Assembly (NCBI GenBank): GCA_964250805.1
Contig: CAXUHG010000005.1
Location: 1-64,000 of the forward strand
Reading direction: 5' to 3'
DNA: 64,000 bases
From: JBBQVS01 sp964250805
GTDB taxonomy: Bacteria > Chloroflexota > Ktedonobacteria > Ktedonobacterales > Ktedonobacteraceae
Position numbers and translations under genes: made by a program. The notes beneath the pieces were generated by a model. It was not told where the DNA came from. It did no database searches and was given only the letters and a program-made list of their open reading frames with translations. Below, in pieces: positions 54,536-62,603 of this stretch. Each line of letters begins with the position of its first letter. Positions within the stretch are counted from its first letter, which is position 1.

Positions 54536-55327
54536 TTAAATCTTATTGCGGGTCTTGCCGAGGTTGCCAGGGATATCCTCGTTAAGGCCAATGTGATTGA
54601 CAACGACCCTGACGCCGCTGATACCAATCAACTCGCGCTCAAGCATGACCTTCATATCGCTTGTTGGCACATCGCCATAAAGATTGAGGATGTAGTTCTC
54701 AATCAAGACCGAGATATTGTTCGCACCATTGAGCTTGCCCTTCTCGCGTAGCTCTTCAAGGCGGGTGTTGGCGGCTCGCAAGATCGAATCTTCGGCAATA
54801 ATGAAGTTGAGTACATTGATAACCTTTGGCAGCTCCCACATAGCAGCCTCTAACGCATCGCGTTGCGCCTCTAGTTCAACTTTGCCGTAGAGTGCCAGCA
54901 CAATACCATCGCCCTTAATGTCGTCGAGTTCGACGCGCACAGGATGAGTGCTATATGCGGTGCTGCTGACCGTAACCACATTCTCGACGATGTTGCGTGC
55001 CATGTCGAGGATTGCTTGTGGGCTGAGGGAAGCCTCGCGCTCGGAAAGCTCTGGTTGTGGCGAGCCACCCATCGGGTCTTCTAGTGCCCAACCGAGAATA
55101 CCAATGATAACCAGTGGCGCGGCAACAATAGTGAGCCACGGATTTTCAGGGAAAAATAGAATGCCGATAACCGCAAGCAGAATCGAGGCACTCAAGAGCA
55201 GAGGCCACAAACTTGGATTGGGCAGGTGTATATGATGCTCCTCCTCCGCAGGCTCCTCGTGACGAGCTGTGAGGGAAGTATTGACCTCTTCCGCAGTGAG
55301 ATTTGCACGTTGAAGAGAAGTATCCAT
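54536..55327 (-). CDS. Membrane protein with BON-like domains
   Basis: About 263 aa. The N-terminal 50 residues are acidic, with HHIHLPNPSLWPLLLSASIL leading into two membrane helices (to about residue 100) ending GWALEDPMGG, a hairpin like that of small cytochrome-oxidase subunits in Chloroflexota. Two BON-like alpha/beta units follow (VRVELDDIKGDGIVLALYGKVE in part, LPKVINVLNFI; then ISVLIENYILNLYGDVPTS, ISGVRVVVNHIG). Start at 55327 with GGAGGAGAA; a longer frame to 55426 lacks a ribosome site. Function unknown; BON units often bind phospholipid or ligands. Confidence 0.75.
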   Translation of the reverse strand: MDTSLQRANLTAEEVNTSLTARHEEPAEEEHHIHLPNPSLWPLLLSASILLAVIGILFFPENPWLTIVAAPLVIIGILGWALEDPMGGSPQPELSEREASLSPQAILDMARNIVENVVTVSSTAYSTHPVRVELDDIKGDGIVLALYGKVELEAQRDALEAAMWELPKVINVLNFIIAEDSILRAANTRLEELREKGKLNGANNISVLIENYILNLYGDVPTSDMKVMLERELIGISGVRVVVNHIGLNEDIPGNLGKTRNKI

Positions 55328-55512
55328 GAGTTCTCCTCCGAGAGTGATAGAAAATTTGTGAGAACGCTTATTAGTAGTATAATATTCCTTGCTACTAAGC
55401 ATACCAAAATTGCGGCTTCGATGCAAGCTGTTACACGTTTGATACTATGGACTTTCTCTTCAACACATGCGTCTTTACCTGTTCAACTCTTTATCCCAGC
55501 TATATAAGGCAC

Positions 55513-55559
55513 TTGACATGACCAATTTTCTATGTTATAACTTACCTATCGGTAGGTAA
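55513..55559 (+). promoter_or_regulatory. tetR-type gene promoter with operator
   Basis: TTGACA (55513-55518), 17 bases, TATAAC (55536-55541), directly followed by the near-palindrome TTACCTATCGGTAGGTAA (55542-55559). The operator covers the expected start site, so autorepression is predicted. Confidence 0.85.
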
Positions 55560-55586
55560 CAAGAAATGTTAGAGATATAGGTATAC

Positions 55587-56198
55587 ATGCGACAGCATCG
55601 GGACGGGCGCACAACAGATACACGCCAACTTATCCTCAAAGAGGCGGAGAAGCTGTATTATGCAGGAGGGTACGAGCGTATTAGCCTACAGGTAATCGCA
55701 GACCACCTGGAGATCAGTAAGGCTGCCCTCTTTCATCATTTCAAGAATAAACGTGAATTGTTTTTTGAAATGCTACTGCTGATTCTGAAACATATGCGTG
55801 AGATGCTTGAGTCAAGTATCGCTAAAGAAGGGCTTACCATACGCGAGAAGCTGTACCTTGTTATGCAGCGATTAGCAAAAGAAGAGATGTTTGACATGAC
55901 GCGCTTCCGGCGTGAAGAGTATGGACTACTGGAACCTGCTCAACAGCGCGAAGTGAACGCGCAGTGGCATACGGATATGTTTGACATCATACAAGGAGTT
56001 TTCAAAGAAGGCATCGAGCAAGGTGCTTTACGTACACATGACACAACTTTGTCGGCGTATCTTTTTCTTAGCATGTGTCTTTTACTTCCAAACACAGCCT
56101 CTCCGATTATAGAGGGCATCGAAATGAAACAACTGGGGCGTGATGAATACATTCACGAGTTGCTGAATGTGTTATTGGAGGGTTTGAACAAGGAGTAG
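55587..56198 (+). CDS. TetR/AcrR family repressor
   Basis: 203 aa. The N-terminal helix-turn-helix is typical (RQLILKEAEKLYYAGGYERI, LQVIADHLEISKAALFHHFKNK), followed by an all-helical ligand domain. It sits 86 bases upstream of an MmpL-type exporter. Near-identical palindromes lie in its own promoter and upstream of the exporter, so it most likely represses both and is released by an exported compound or lipid. Confidence 0.92.
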   Translation: MRQHRDGRTTDTRQLILKEAEKLYYAGGYERISLQVIADHLEISKAALFHHFKNKRELFFEMLLLILKHMREMLESSIAKEGLTIREKLYLVMQRLAKEEMFDMTRFRREEYGLLEPAQQREVNAQWHTDMFDIIQGVFKEGIEQGALRTHDTTLSAYLFLSMCLLLPNTASPIIEGIEMKQLGRDEYIHELLNVLLEGLNKE

Positions 56199-56241
56199 TC
56201 TGACGGTACTCAGCGTACCGTTTATTTTTTAGCAAACAAAC

Positions 56242-56259
56242 TTACCGACTAGTCGGTAA
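56242..56259 (+). promoter_or_regulatory. TetR operator upstream of MmpL gene
   Basis: Perfect 18-base palindrome TTACCGACTAGTCGGTAA, sharing TTACC..GGTAA half-sites with the operator at 55542-55559. Confidence 0.8.
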
Positions 56260-56284
56260 CGTTTTTGGAATTGGAAATGGAGAA

Positions 56285-58732
56285 ATGATATTCATGGTTA
56301 CGCGTATTCTACATGCTATCACTGATGCCGCTTCCTCGCGTCGCGGCAAATTTGTCACGATTGGTCTCTGGTTAGTTATAGCAGTAATGTTGGTATTGAT
56401 CGCGCCAAAGCTCGCCGACATTTACAATAACACTGGCACTGGGAGTATTCCGGCTGATGCTCCATCCACTATCGCTAGCAATCTCCAAAGTAAGGAGTTT
56501 CCAGGCAATCGTGGTACACCAGCAATTATTGTATTTTATGATCGCTCAGGACTGACCAGCGATGATCTAGTGAAGGTGAAACAGGTTAGCAATTGGCTGA
56601 CCTCTTCGCAGAAACCGAGTGCAGTAACAACTGTGCTGTCGAGCTATACGGTTCCACAGGCTGCAAAACAGCTCACATCAAAAGACAACACAACAATGAC
56701 GCTCGTGGCAACAATTAAAGACACCGCGACGAATGATGTCGTGACGAGTAACGTCAAGGCGATGCGCGATTATCTCGCCAACGCTACGAAGGGTACGCTG
56801 CTACAAGCAAATGTCACAGGACCCGCTGGTATAGTTGTCGATGCTGGTTTAATCTTCGCAGGTACCGATCTGCCCCTGCTCCTTGGTACCGTTGGCCTTG
56901 TGCTTGTGCTACTTATCCTGCTTTATCGTTCACCAATTCTTGCGTTTTTGCCTCTGCTTGGTGTTGGCTGGGCGTTGCAGATTGTCGATGCTTTACTTGG
57001 TTTCGCTGGTAAAGCTGGTTTTTTTAGTATCAGTCAACAGGCAACGTCTATTATGACGGTGCTACTCTTCGGCGCGGGTGCTGATTACAGCATCTTTGTG
57101 GCCTCACGTTTTCGTGAAGAGTTGCTGGTGACGCAGAACAAATACACGGCGATGCGTATCACTATGCGTGCTGTAGGTGAGGCCATCACCTCTAGCGCGG
57201 GTACTGTTATTCTTGCACTGCTCACGCTCGTCTTTACCTTCATCGGCCTCTACAATTCCCTCGGCCCAACGCTAGCACTTGCCATTGCCGTTATGCTCAT
57301 TGCTGGTTTGACGCTTGTTCCTGCTCTACTCGTCTGGTTAGGGCGTGTAGCGTACTGGCCTTTTGTACCACGATATAGTCCAGAGGGCGTAACAAAGCAG
57401 GAAGTGACATCGCTGCGCGGTTTCTGGGGACGCCTGGGTTCATGGACCGCGAAGCATCGTATTGTGGCGGTTGTCTCAAGCGTTGTCTTGCTCGGTATCT
57501 TTGCGCTAGGTAACATTGGTTCATTGCCAAGCTATAACTTCCTAACTGCATTTAGAAAACCAACAGATTCCGGCTCAGGTTTTGCTACTCTACAAGCTCA
57601 TTTTGCTCCTGGTACGCTCGCACCTACAACCGTACTGGTAAAATTACATGGTACGTTACCCGATGCTTATCAACATTTGACGCAGATTGATGCGATCAAC
57701 GTGGCACTGCAAAAAGTATCGGGGGTGGCACAGGTGCAGGGACCAACGCGCCCTGATGGTAACACGCCAATCGTGAATCCCGCAACGCTACAAGCCGCGA
57801 TTGCCGCGCTACCTGAAAGCGTTCGCACTGGCATTCGTTCCGGCAAGGCTCCTACGCTATGCGAAGGACTGCGCTGTCCACCTGCAAATCCACAATTGAT
57901 TACGATTATTGGTGCGTATGCCGCAAGTACACAAGATGTCTCGCCCGATAATAGCACCGTCCAATTCTCGGTTATCCTGAAAGACGATCCTTACTCCGTT
58001 GCTGCTATCAACCGCATTGCGCCGTTGCAAGATGCGCTCAACAGCGCACTACGGAATAATCAGCTAGGTAGTAGCGACGCCACAAAGGGCGATGTATACA
58101 TTGGGGGACAAACGTCGCTACTAGCTGATACAGCAGGCTACAACCAGCATGATACACTGCTGATTGTGCCAGCGGTACTGATACTGGTTGGCATCATCCT
58201 GGCGTTGTTGTTGCGTAGCCTTGTGGCACCGCTCTACCTGCTTGGTGCGGTTACGCTCAACTACTATGCGGCGATTGGCCTATGTGGTTTTTTCTTTCAG
58301 CGTATTCAGGGGCAGGATGGTTTCAACTACGTCGTGCCTCTGTACACCTTCATCTTTCTCGTTGCCCTTGGTGCCGACTACACCATTTTCCTGATGTCGC
58401 GTGTGCGTGAGGAGGCGCAACGGCACGGTCTTGAACAAGGAGTACCCTTCGCTGTGTCACGCACAGGAGGCGTAATCACTTCGGCTGGTCTCATTCTGGC
58501 AGGTACCTTTGCAGTACTGACAACTCTACCGCTCACGATTCTGTACCAATTTGGCGTCTGTGTTGCGGTTGGTATCCTGCTCGACACCTTTGTTGTACGT
58601 GGTCTTCTTGTGCCTGGACTTGTCCTGTTGCTGGGCAAGTGGAACTGGTGGCCTGGCCGTCTCGACTCCGTGCATCTTGCCGAGACGGATGTAGAGCCGG
58701 AGGCAGCTCTTGTCATGAAAGCTGACGCGTAA
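56285..58732 (+). CDS. MmpL-type RND superfamily transporter
   Basis: 815 aa with about twelve membrane helices in two halves, each with a large external loop after the first helix. The proton-relay Asp-Tyr pairs appear as GAGADYSIFVASR (first half) and ALGADYTIFLMSR (second half), the MMPL signature. It exports lipids or hydrophobic compounds using the proton gradient. ATG 56285 has GGAG close upstream; ATG 56294 is an alternative. It is under the TetR operator. Confidence 0.92.
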   Translation: MIFMVTRILHAITDAASSRRGKFVTIGLWLVIAVMLVLIAPKLADIYNNTGTGSIPADAPSTIASNLQSKEFPGNRGTPAIIVFYDRSGLTSDDLVKVKQVSNWLTSSQKPSAVTTVLSSYTVPQAAKQLTSKDNTTMTLVATIKDTATNDVVTSNVKAMRDYLANATKGTLLQANVTGPAGIVVDAGLIFAGTDLPLLLGTVGLVLVLLILLYRSPILAFLPLLGVGWALQIVDALLGFAGKAGFFSISQQATSIMTVLLFGAGADYSIFVASRFREELLVTQNKYTAMRITMRAVGEAITSSAGTVILALLTLVFTFIGLYNSLGPTLALAIAVMLIAGLTLVPALLVWLGRVAYWPFVPRYSPEGVTKQEVTSLRGFWGRLGSWTAKHRIVAVVSSVVLLGIFALGNIGSLPSYNFLTAFRKPTDSGSGFATLQAHFAPGTLAPTTVLVKLHGTLPDAYQHLTQIDAINVALQKVSGVAQVQGPTRPDGNTPIVNPATLQAAIAALPESVRTGIRSGKAPTLCEGLRCPPANPQLITIIGAYAASTQDVSPDNSTVQFSVILKDDPYSVAAINRIAPLQDALNSALRNNQLGSSDATKGDVYIGGQTSLLADTAGYNQHDTLLIVPAVLILVGIILALLLRSLVAPLYLLGAVTLNYYAAIGLCGFFFQRIQGQDGFNYVVPLYTFIFLVALGADYTIFLMSRVREEAQRHGLEQGVPFAVSRTGGVITSAGLILAGTFAVLTTLPLTILYQFGVCVAVGILLDTFVVRGLLVPGLVLLLGKWNWWPGRLDSVHLAETDVEPEAALVMKADA

Positions 58733-58740
58733 AATCTATA

Positions 58741-58794
58741 AAAAACACAGGTTGCAGGTGACGCGAAGGCGTCACCTGCAACCTGTGTTTTTTT
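58741..58794 (+). terminator. Terminator after MmpL gene, 24-bp stem
   Basis: AACACAGGTTGCAGGTGACGC and complement around a GAAG loop, followed by a run of T. It lies between two co-directional genes, so transcription of caxA restarts downstream. Confidence 0.92.
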
Positions 58795-58845
58795 GTTGTA
58801 TACCTGCTATACTACGAGGGTATTTACTATCCGAGGAGAATAGAT

Positions 58846-59940
58846 GTGTCAACTGTAGGGACGAAAAAGAATAGAGCGACTGTCTTTAATCGTGTAGAAT
58901 GGTTTTTTATTGGTGGCTCGCTGGTTGCAAGCATTCTTGCTTTTCTGCTCACTGTGCTTCAAGCAAATGCTGTCTTGACCTTTGTAGTATCGGGCATCGC
59001 GCTTGCTTTGTTAGCGGAACTGGTCGGGCTGGCAACAGATCAGCTTGGCTCGCGTTTGGGCTCTGGTGCGACAGGCGTACTACAATCCGCATTAGGGAAT
59101 CTGCCAGAACTTTTTGTCGGCATTTTTGCACTTCGTGCTGGCTTGATAGAGGTAGTCCAGGCGGCACTTGTTGGCTCTATCCTGGGCAATAGTTTATTTG
59201 TGCTTGGCATTGCCTTCTTTGTTGGAGGATTGCGTCACGGCACGCAACGTTTCTCGACGAACGCGCCAAAGGTGATTGTTACACTAACCCTGCTTGCGGT
59301 CTCTGCTCTTATCGTACCAACGCTTGTGTATGGACTACACACGTCGGCGGCGGGACACGAAGAAGGGTTAAGCGTTGTGGCTGCTATCGTCTTACTAATT
59401 GTCTTTATTGCAAGTATTCCTGTTTCGCTACAAGGTGGCGGTCCAAACCTCGAAAAAGACGAGTCGGAGGCGGCTCATGTGTGGCCTCTTGTAGTGACGA
59501 TAGTCGTCTTGATAGCTGCTGGCGTAGGCGCGGCTTTCGTCTCCGACTGGTTTATTGCTGCCTTAACACCGGCGATTACCACTCTCCACATCTCACAAGC
59601 GTTTACTGGTCTTGTCATTGTCGCCCTTGCTGGCAATGCGGTCGAAAACGTGGTTGGCGTCCAACTGGCGGCTCGCAATCAGCAAGACTATGCCATCAGC
59701 GTCATTCTCAATAGCTCGTTGCAGATTGCGCTCGGTCTCATTCCTGTCCTAGTGTTGCTCAGCTTTGTGTTGGGAGGAGCGCATCTCACGCTAGTCTTAC
59801 CACCATTGCTTGTTGCTGCATTGGGCTTAACCGCCATCTTGACCACCGTTATCATCTATGATGGTGAGTCAACATGGCTCGAAGGGCTGGCTTTGATTGG
59901 GCTATATTGCATCATCGCTGTGTCTTTCTGGTGGGGGTAA
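58846..59940 (+). CDS. caxA: Ca2+/H+ antiporter, CaCA family
   Basis: 364-aa membrane antiporter with eleven or so helices. The two alpha repeats are clear: GNLPELFVGIFALRAG ... ALVGSILGNSLFVLG in the first half and GNAVENVVGVQLAAR ... SVILNSSLQIALGLIP in the second, with the key Glu in each. A His/Glu loop (HTSAAGHEEGLS) and an acidic loop (NLEKDESEAAH) divide the halves. GTG start at 58846 after GAGGAGA; the overlapping ATG is out of frame. Role: calcium or other cation export. Confidence 0.92.
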   Translation: MSTVGTKKNRATVFNRVEWFFIGGSLVASILAFLLTVLQANAVLTFVVSGIALALLAELVGLATDQLGSRLGSGATGVLQSALGNLPELFVGIFALRAGLIEVVQAALVGSILGNSLFVLGIAFFVGGLRHGTQRFSTNAPKVIVTLTLLAVSALIVPTLVYGLHTSAAGHEEGLSVVAAIVLLIVFIASIPVSLQGGGPNLEKDESEAAHVWPLVVTIVVLIAAGVGAAFVSDWFIAALTPAITTLHISQAFTGLVIVALAGNAVENVVGVQLAARNQQDYAISVILNSSLQIALGLIPVLVLLSFVLGGAHLTLVLPPLLVAALGLTAILTTVIIYDGESTWLEGLALIGLYCIIAVSFWWG

Positions 59941-60000
59941 AAAATTATGGAAATACTCAGGAAACGGCTAGCCGTTTCCTGAGTATTTCCATAATTTTTT
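59939..60000. terminator. Bidirectional terminator containing both stop codons
   Basis: Perfect 62-base palindrome (31-base arms meeting at GGCT/AGCC, no loop) with A6 and T6 ends. The last two bases of the caxA TAA and the first two of the hisS TAA lie inside it. Confidence 0.96.
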
Positions 60001-61285
60001 ATTTCTCATCTTCTCCGGTTATGTAGGCGATGGCTTCGCCGCGTGGAATTTCTACCGAGTCTACGTCGGCACGGCGGATAGTCACAGTACCATTGGCGAG
60101 TTCGTTCTCACCGAGAATAATGGCATATTCGGCATTCGAGGAACTGGCGCGTTTCATCTGCGCTTTGAAACTGCGGTCTCCGTAGGCCATCTCTGCCTTG
60201 ATGCCAGCATGACGTAGTTCCGCCACCAGTTGTATCGTCGCGTCTTTGAGTTCTGGTGTGCGTGTCAGGTAAGCAACAAACACCTGCGTTGCTGGCTCTG
60301 CAGGTGGATTGATACCCTGTCGTTTTAGTTCAAGGATAATGCGCTCCATGCCCGCGCCAAAGCCAATACCAGGAGTTGGCTCACCACCGAGAATCTCTGC
60401 GAGGCCATCGTAGCGTCCACCTCCATTGAGGGCGGTCTTGTCGCGTTCATTCGTGAACTCGAAGACGGTGCGCGTGTAGTAGTCGAGTCCACGCACCAGA
60501 AGCGGGTCGAGCGCGTAGGGAACGCCGTAGATGTCCAGGTAGCGTTTAACTGCTGCAAAGTGTTCCTTTGATGCCTCGTCGAGGTGATCGACAATCTTGG
60601 GCGCGTTAGCAATCTTGGGCTGGTCCTGTGGCTGCTTACAGTCGAGCAGACGCAAGGGATTCTTGTAGAAGCGTACCTTGCAATCGCTACAGCAAGTGTC
60701 GAGTAACGGCTCATAATACGCCTGAAGCAATTCTATGTACGCAGGACGCGAGGCACTATCGCCAATGCTGTTGATATTGACGCGGATATGTTTGAGTCCA
60801 AGCTGTGTATATATTTGATAGAGTAGAGCAATCATTTCGGCATCGACGGCTGGATCGCTCTCGCCGAGTGCCTCACACCCGAACTGGTGATGTTCGCGGT
60901 AGCGTCCGGCCTGTGGCTTCTCATGGCGAAACATGGGCGCACTCAGATAGTAGAGTTTGACAGGAAGTTGCTGGCGAAACATGCCGTGTTCTAGGTAGGC
61001 ACGCACGACGCCCGCTGTACCTTCTGGTCGCACTGTGAGATTCAGGCTGTGACCGTCCTTATCTGGCTTGTCGTCAAAGTTATACATCTCTCTATCGACG
61101 ATATCGGTTCCCTCACCCACCGTCTTACGAAAAACGGTGGTCTCTTCTATCAATGGAGTCTCGATGCGTCGATAGCCGTACAGTTGTGCTACGTAGGTTG
61201 CCGTCTCTTCTATGAAACGCCAGTAGGGTTGCTCCTCTGGCAGAATATCTTTAAATCCCTGCAACGCGCGAATTGGTTCTGGCAT
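59999..61285 (-). CDS. hisS: Histidyl-tRNA synthetase
   Basis: 428-aa class II synthetase. RALQGFKDILPEE, motif 2 FRHEKPQAGRYREHHQFG, the histidine-specific LVRGLDYYTRTVFEF and GGGRYDGLAEILGG, motif 3 GIGFGAGMERIIL, and a C-terminal anticodon-binding domain. Start 61285 is supported by AGGGAGAT; a frame up to 61309 adds eight residues without support. Four Cys (CCSDCKVRF ... LLDCK) form an insertion-like zinc site in the middle. Confidence 0.95.
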   Translation of the reverse strand: MPEPIRALQGFKDILPEEQPYWRFIEETATYVAQLYGYRRIETPLIEETTVFRKTVGEGTDIVDREMYNFDDKPDKDGHSLNLTVRPEGTAGVVRAYLEHGMFRQQLPVKLYYLSAPMFRHEKPQAGRYREHHQFGCEALGESDPAVDAEMIALLYQIYTQLGLKHIRVNINSIGDSASRPAYIELLQAYYEPLLDTCCSDCKVRFYKNPLRLLDCKQPQDQPKIANAPKIVDHLDEASKEHFAAVKRYLDIYGVPYALDPLLVRGLDYYTRTVFEFTNERDKTALNGGGRYDGLAEILGGEPTPGIGFGAGMERIILELKRQGINPPAEPATQVFVAYLTRTPELKDATIQLVAELRHAGIKAEMAYGDRSFKAQMKRASSSNAEYAIILGENELANGTVTIRRADVDSVEIPRGEAIAYITGEDEK

Positions 61286-61339
61286 AATGTGTAAATCTCC
61301 CTCTTCCATCTGAAAGTGCGAGACTATTATATCAGAGTC

Positions 61340-61801
61340 TTATACAGATGCATACGTCTTGCTTTTTGCCTTTGTCGCTTTCACAACAGGGCGACCCTCT
61401 ACAGGCCAATAATAGGGCAGATCGTCGGGTACATGCCAGTCGAACGCTTTGTAGTATTCTGGAAATTTACGTAGCAGATTTGCTTTATGCGAGTCATGGA
61501 TGCGTGTGTCACCAAGCCACCAGGGAAACGGAATGATGCCATGAACGTCATAATATTGCATTGTATTGTGATAGCCTCTGCGCTCCCATTCTATAATCAT
61601 ACAGTTTGTATATATCTTTAGAGCGTCCTCATAGCCGCGCCACATGTTGACCGCCGGATGATTGACCCATCCGCCCGCAGTCTCTCCACGTCCAATGACG
61701 TTAAGGATTTGTAGTGCCTCGACCCGTTGTTTTCCTAGACGTTTATCGTCAAGCGTATGCGCCGTATCATAAAACGATGGATAGGGAAGAAATGTCTGCA
61801 T
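61340..61801 (-). CDS. Pyrimidine-dimer DNA glycosylase-like protein (MSMEG_6728 family)
   Basis: 153 aa: MQTFLPYPSFYDTAHTLDDK, RLGKQRVEALQILNV, NHPAVNMWRGYEDAL, IPFPWWLGDTRIHDSHKANL, PDDLPYYWP. These match the small family related to phage T4 endonuclease V, which excises UV-damaged bases, although the activity of this branch is not proved. It is upstream of hisS on the same strand, 54 bases away. Confidence 0.85.
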   Translation of the reverse strand: MQTFLPYPSFYDTAHTLDDKRLGKQRVEALQILNVIGRGETAGGWVNHPAVNMWRGYEDALKIYTNCMIIEWERRGYHNTMQYYDVHGIIPFPWWLGDTRIHDSHKANLLRKFPEYYKAFDWHVPDDLPYYWPVEGRPVVKATKAKSKTYASV

Positions 61802-61896
61802 CGCCGTAACCTCCTCGTAAGAAAGACACGTATAGCACTACTATGAAGTTGCATTGATAACTTCCCATTATAGATACTTTGTACATAAAATTGCCC

Positions 61897-61926
61897 TTGA
61901 CTTTTATTTCCTTCGTTGGGTATAAT
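61897..61926 (+). promoter_or_regulatory. Promoter of the metX leader
   Basis: TTGACT (61897-61902), 18 bases, TATAAT (61921-61926), about 50 bases before the SAM riboswitch. Confidence 0.8.
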
Positions 61927-61978
61927 TTTGGAAGTATACACGAAGGCTACTTAACAACCGAATATATGCAGTAACAAC

Positions 61979-62098
61979 TGCTCTCATCAAGAGAGGTGGA
62001 GGGAAACGGCCCGATGAAACCCGGCAACCCGCATGCAGCGTAGCAAGCAGGGTGCAAATTCCGGTGAAGTACAGCGATATTTCACAAGATGAGGGGAA
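61979..62098 (+). promoter_or_regulatory. SAM-I riboswitch (S-box)
   Basis: Conserved S-box core in order: CTCATCAAGAGAGGTGGAGG, GGCCCGATGAAACCCGGCAA with C, GGTGCAAATTCC, and the closing AAGATGAGG that pairs with CTCATC to form P1. It binds S-adenosylmethionine and, when bound, should favour the terminator at 62114-62139, lowering expression of the methionine genes downstream. Confidence 0.95.
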
Positions 62099-62113
62099 TA
62101 AGCAACTTTGCTA

Positions 62114-62139
62114 CCCCTTATCATAAGGGGTTTTTTATT
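62114..62139 (+). terminator. Terminator of the SAM riboswitch
   Basis: CCCCTTAT-C-ATAAGGGG followed by TTTTTTATT, 16 bases after the S-box core. Confidence 0.92.
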
Positions 62140-62204
62140 GGCCTGAAACTTGTCAGAACTGCACATATGACGGTAGTATGCACATTACAATTTGAGCAAA
62201 CAAG

Positions 62205-62573
62205 AACATTGACGAGGACGAGTAAGCGCAACGGGTGAGTCCAGAGAGCCGATGATGATGAGATATCGACCTCATACCAGCGTTGAATATGACCTCTGAG
62301 TTGCAGGTTGAACGCCTCTATAGGCAAGTAGACCATGCCGTGTAGCTTCGTTACAGCTACGAGTAACCTACAAATCGAACCAGGGCGCCCGCAAGGGGAC
62401 GCCCCTCCCATATGACGCATTGCCACGTTGGGAGACGGTTCGTGTATGGGAGGGGCGTCCCCTTGCGGGCGCCCTGGTTACTCACAAAGGTCGATGCTGT
62501 GAGGCGTTGACAAATTCAGGGTGGTACCGCGAAGACGTTTACCCCTCGCCCCTGTCAGGGTGAGGGTTTTTTT
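62205..62573 (+). promoter_or_regulatory. T-box leader with Met specifier, interrupted by a repeat
   Basis: Stem I elements: GACGAGGACGAGTAA (62211-62225), AGAGAG (62243-62248), and the specifier loop GAATATGACC with codon ATG (62289-62291) followed by GAG. The 3' part has the T-box sequence AGGGTGGTACCGCG (62518-62531) and a terminator CCCTCGCCC/GGGTGAGGG plus T-run (62543-62573). Between stem I and the T-box sits a 102-bp palindrome (62378-62479). Uncharged tRNA-Met should switch it on. A weak internal promoter (TTGTCA 62150, TAGTAT 62174) might drive it separately. Confidence 0.9.
62378..62479. repeat. Palindromic element of second family, copy 2, inside T-box
   Basis: 102-bp element with 35-bp perfect inverted arms (start AACCAGGGCGCCCGCAAGG). 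It is related to the element at 42683-42750. Confidence 0.9.
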
Positions 62574-62603
62574 GTACCTTTTGCAGTTAGAAAGGAGGAA
62601 TTC

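Noticed and set aside
62121..62426. 101-aa minus-strand reading frame in the metX leader
   Set aside because: It is antisense to the T-box and the palindromic element, whose conserved RNA motifs explain the sequence.
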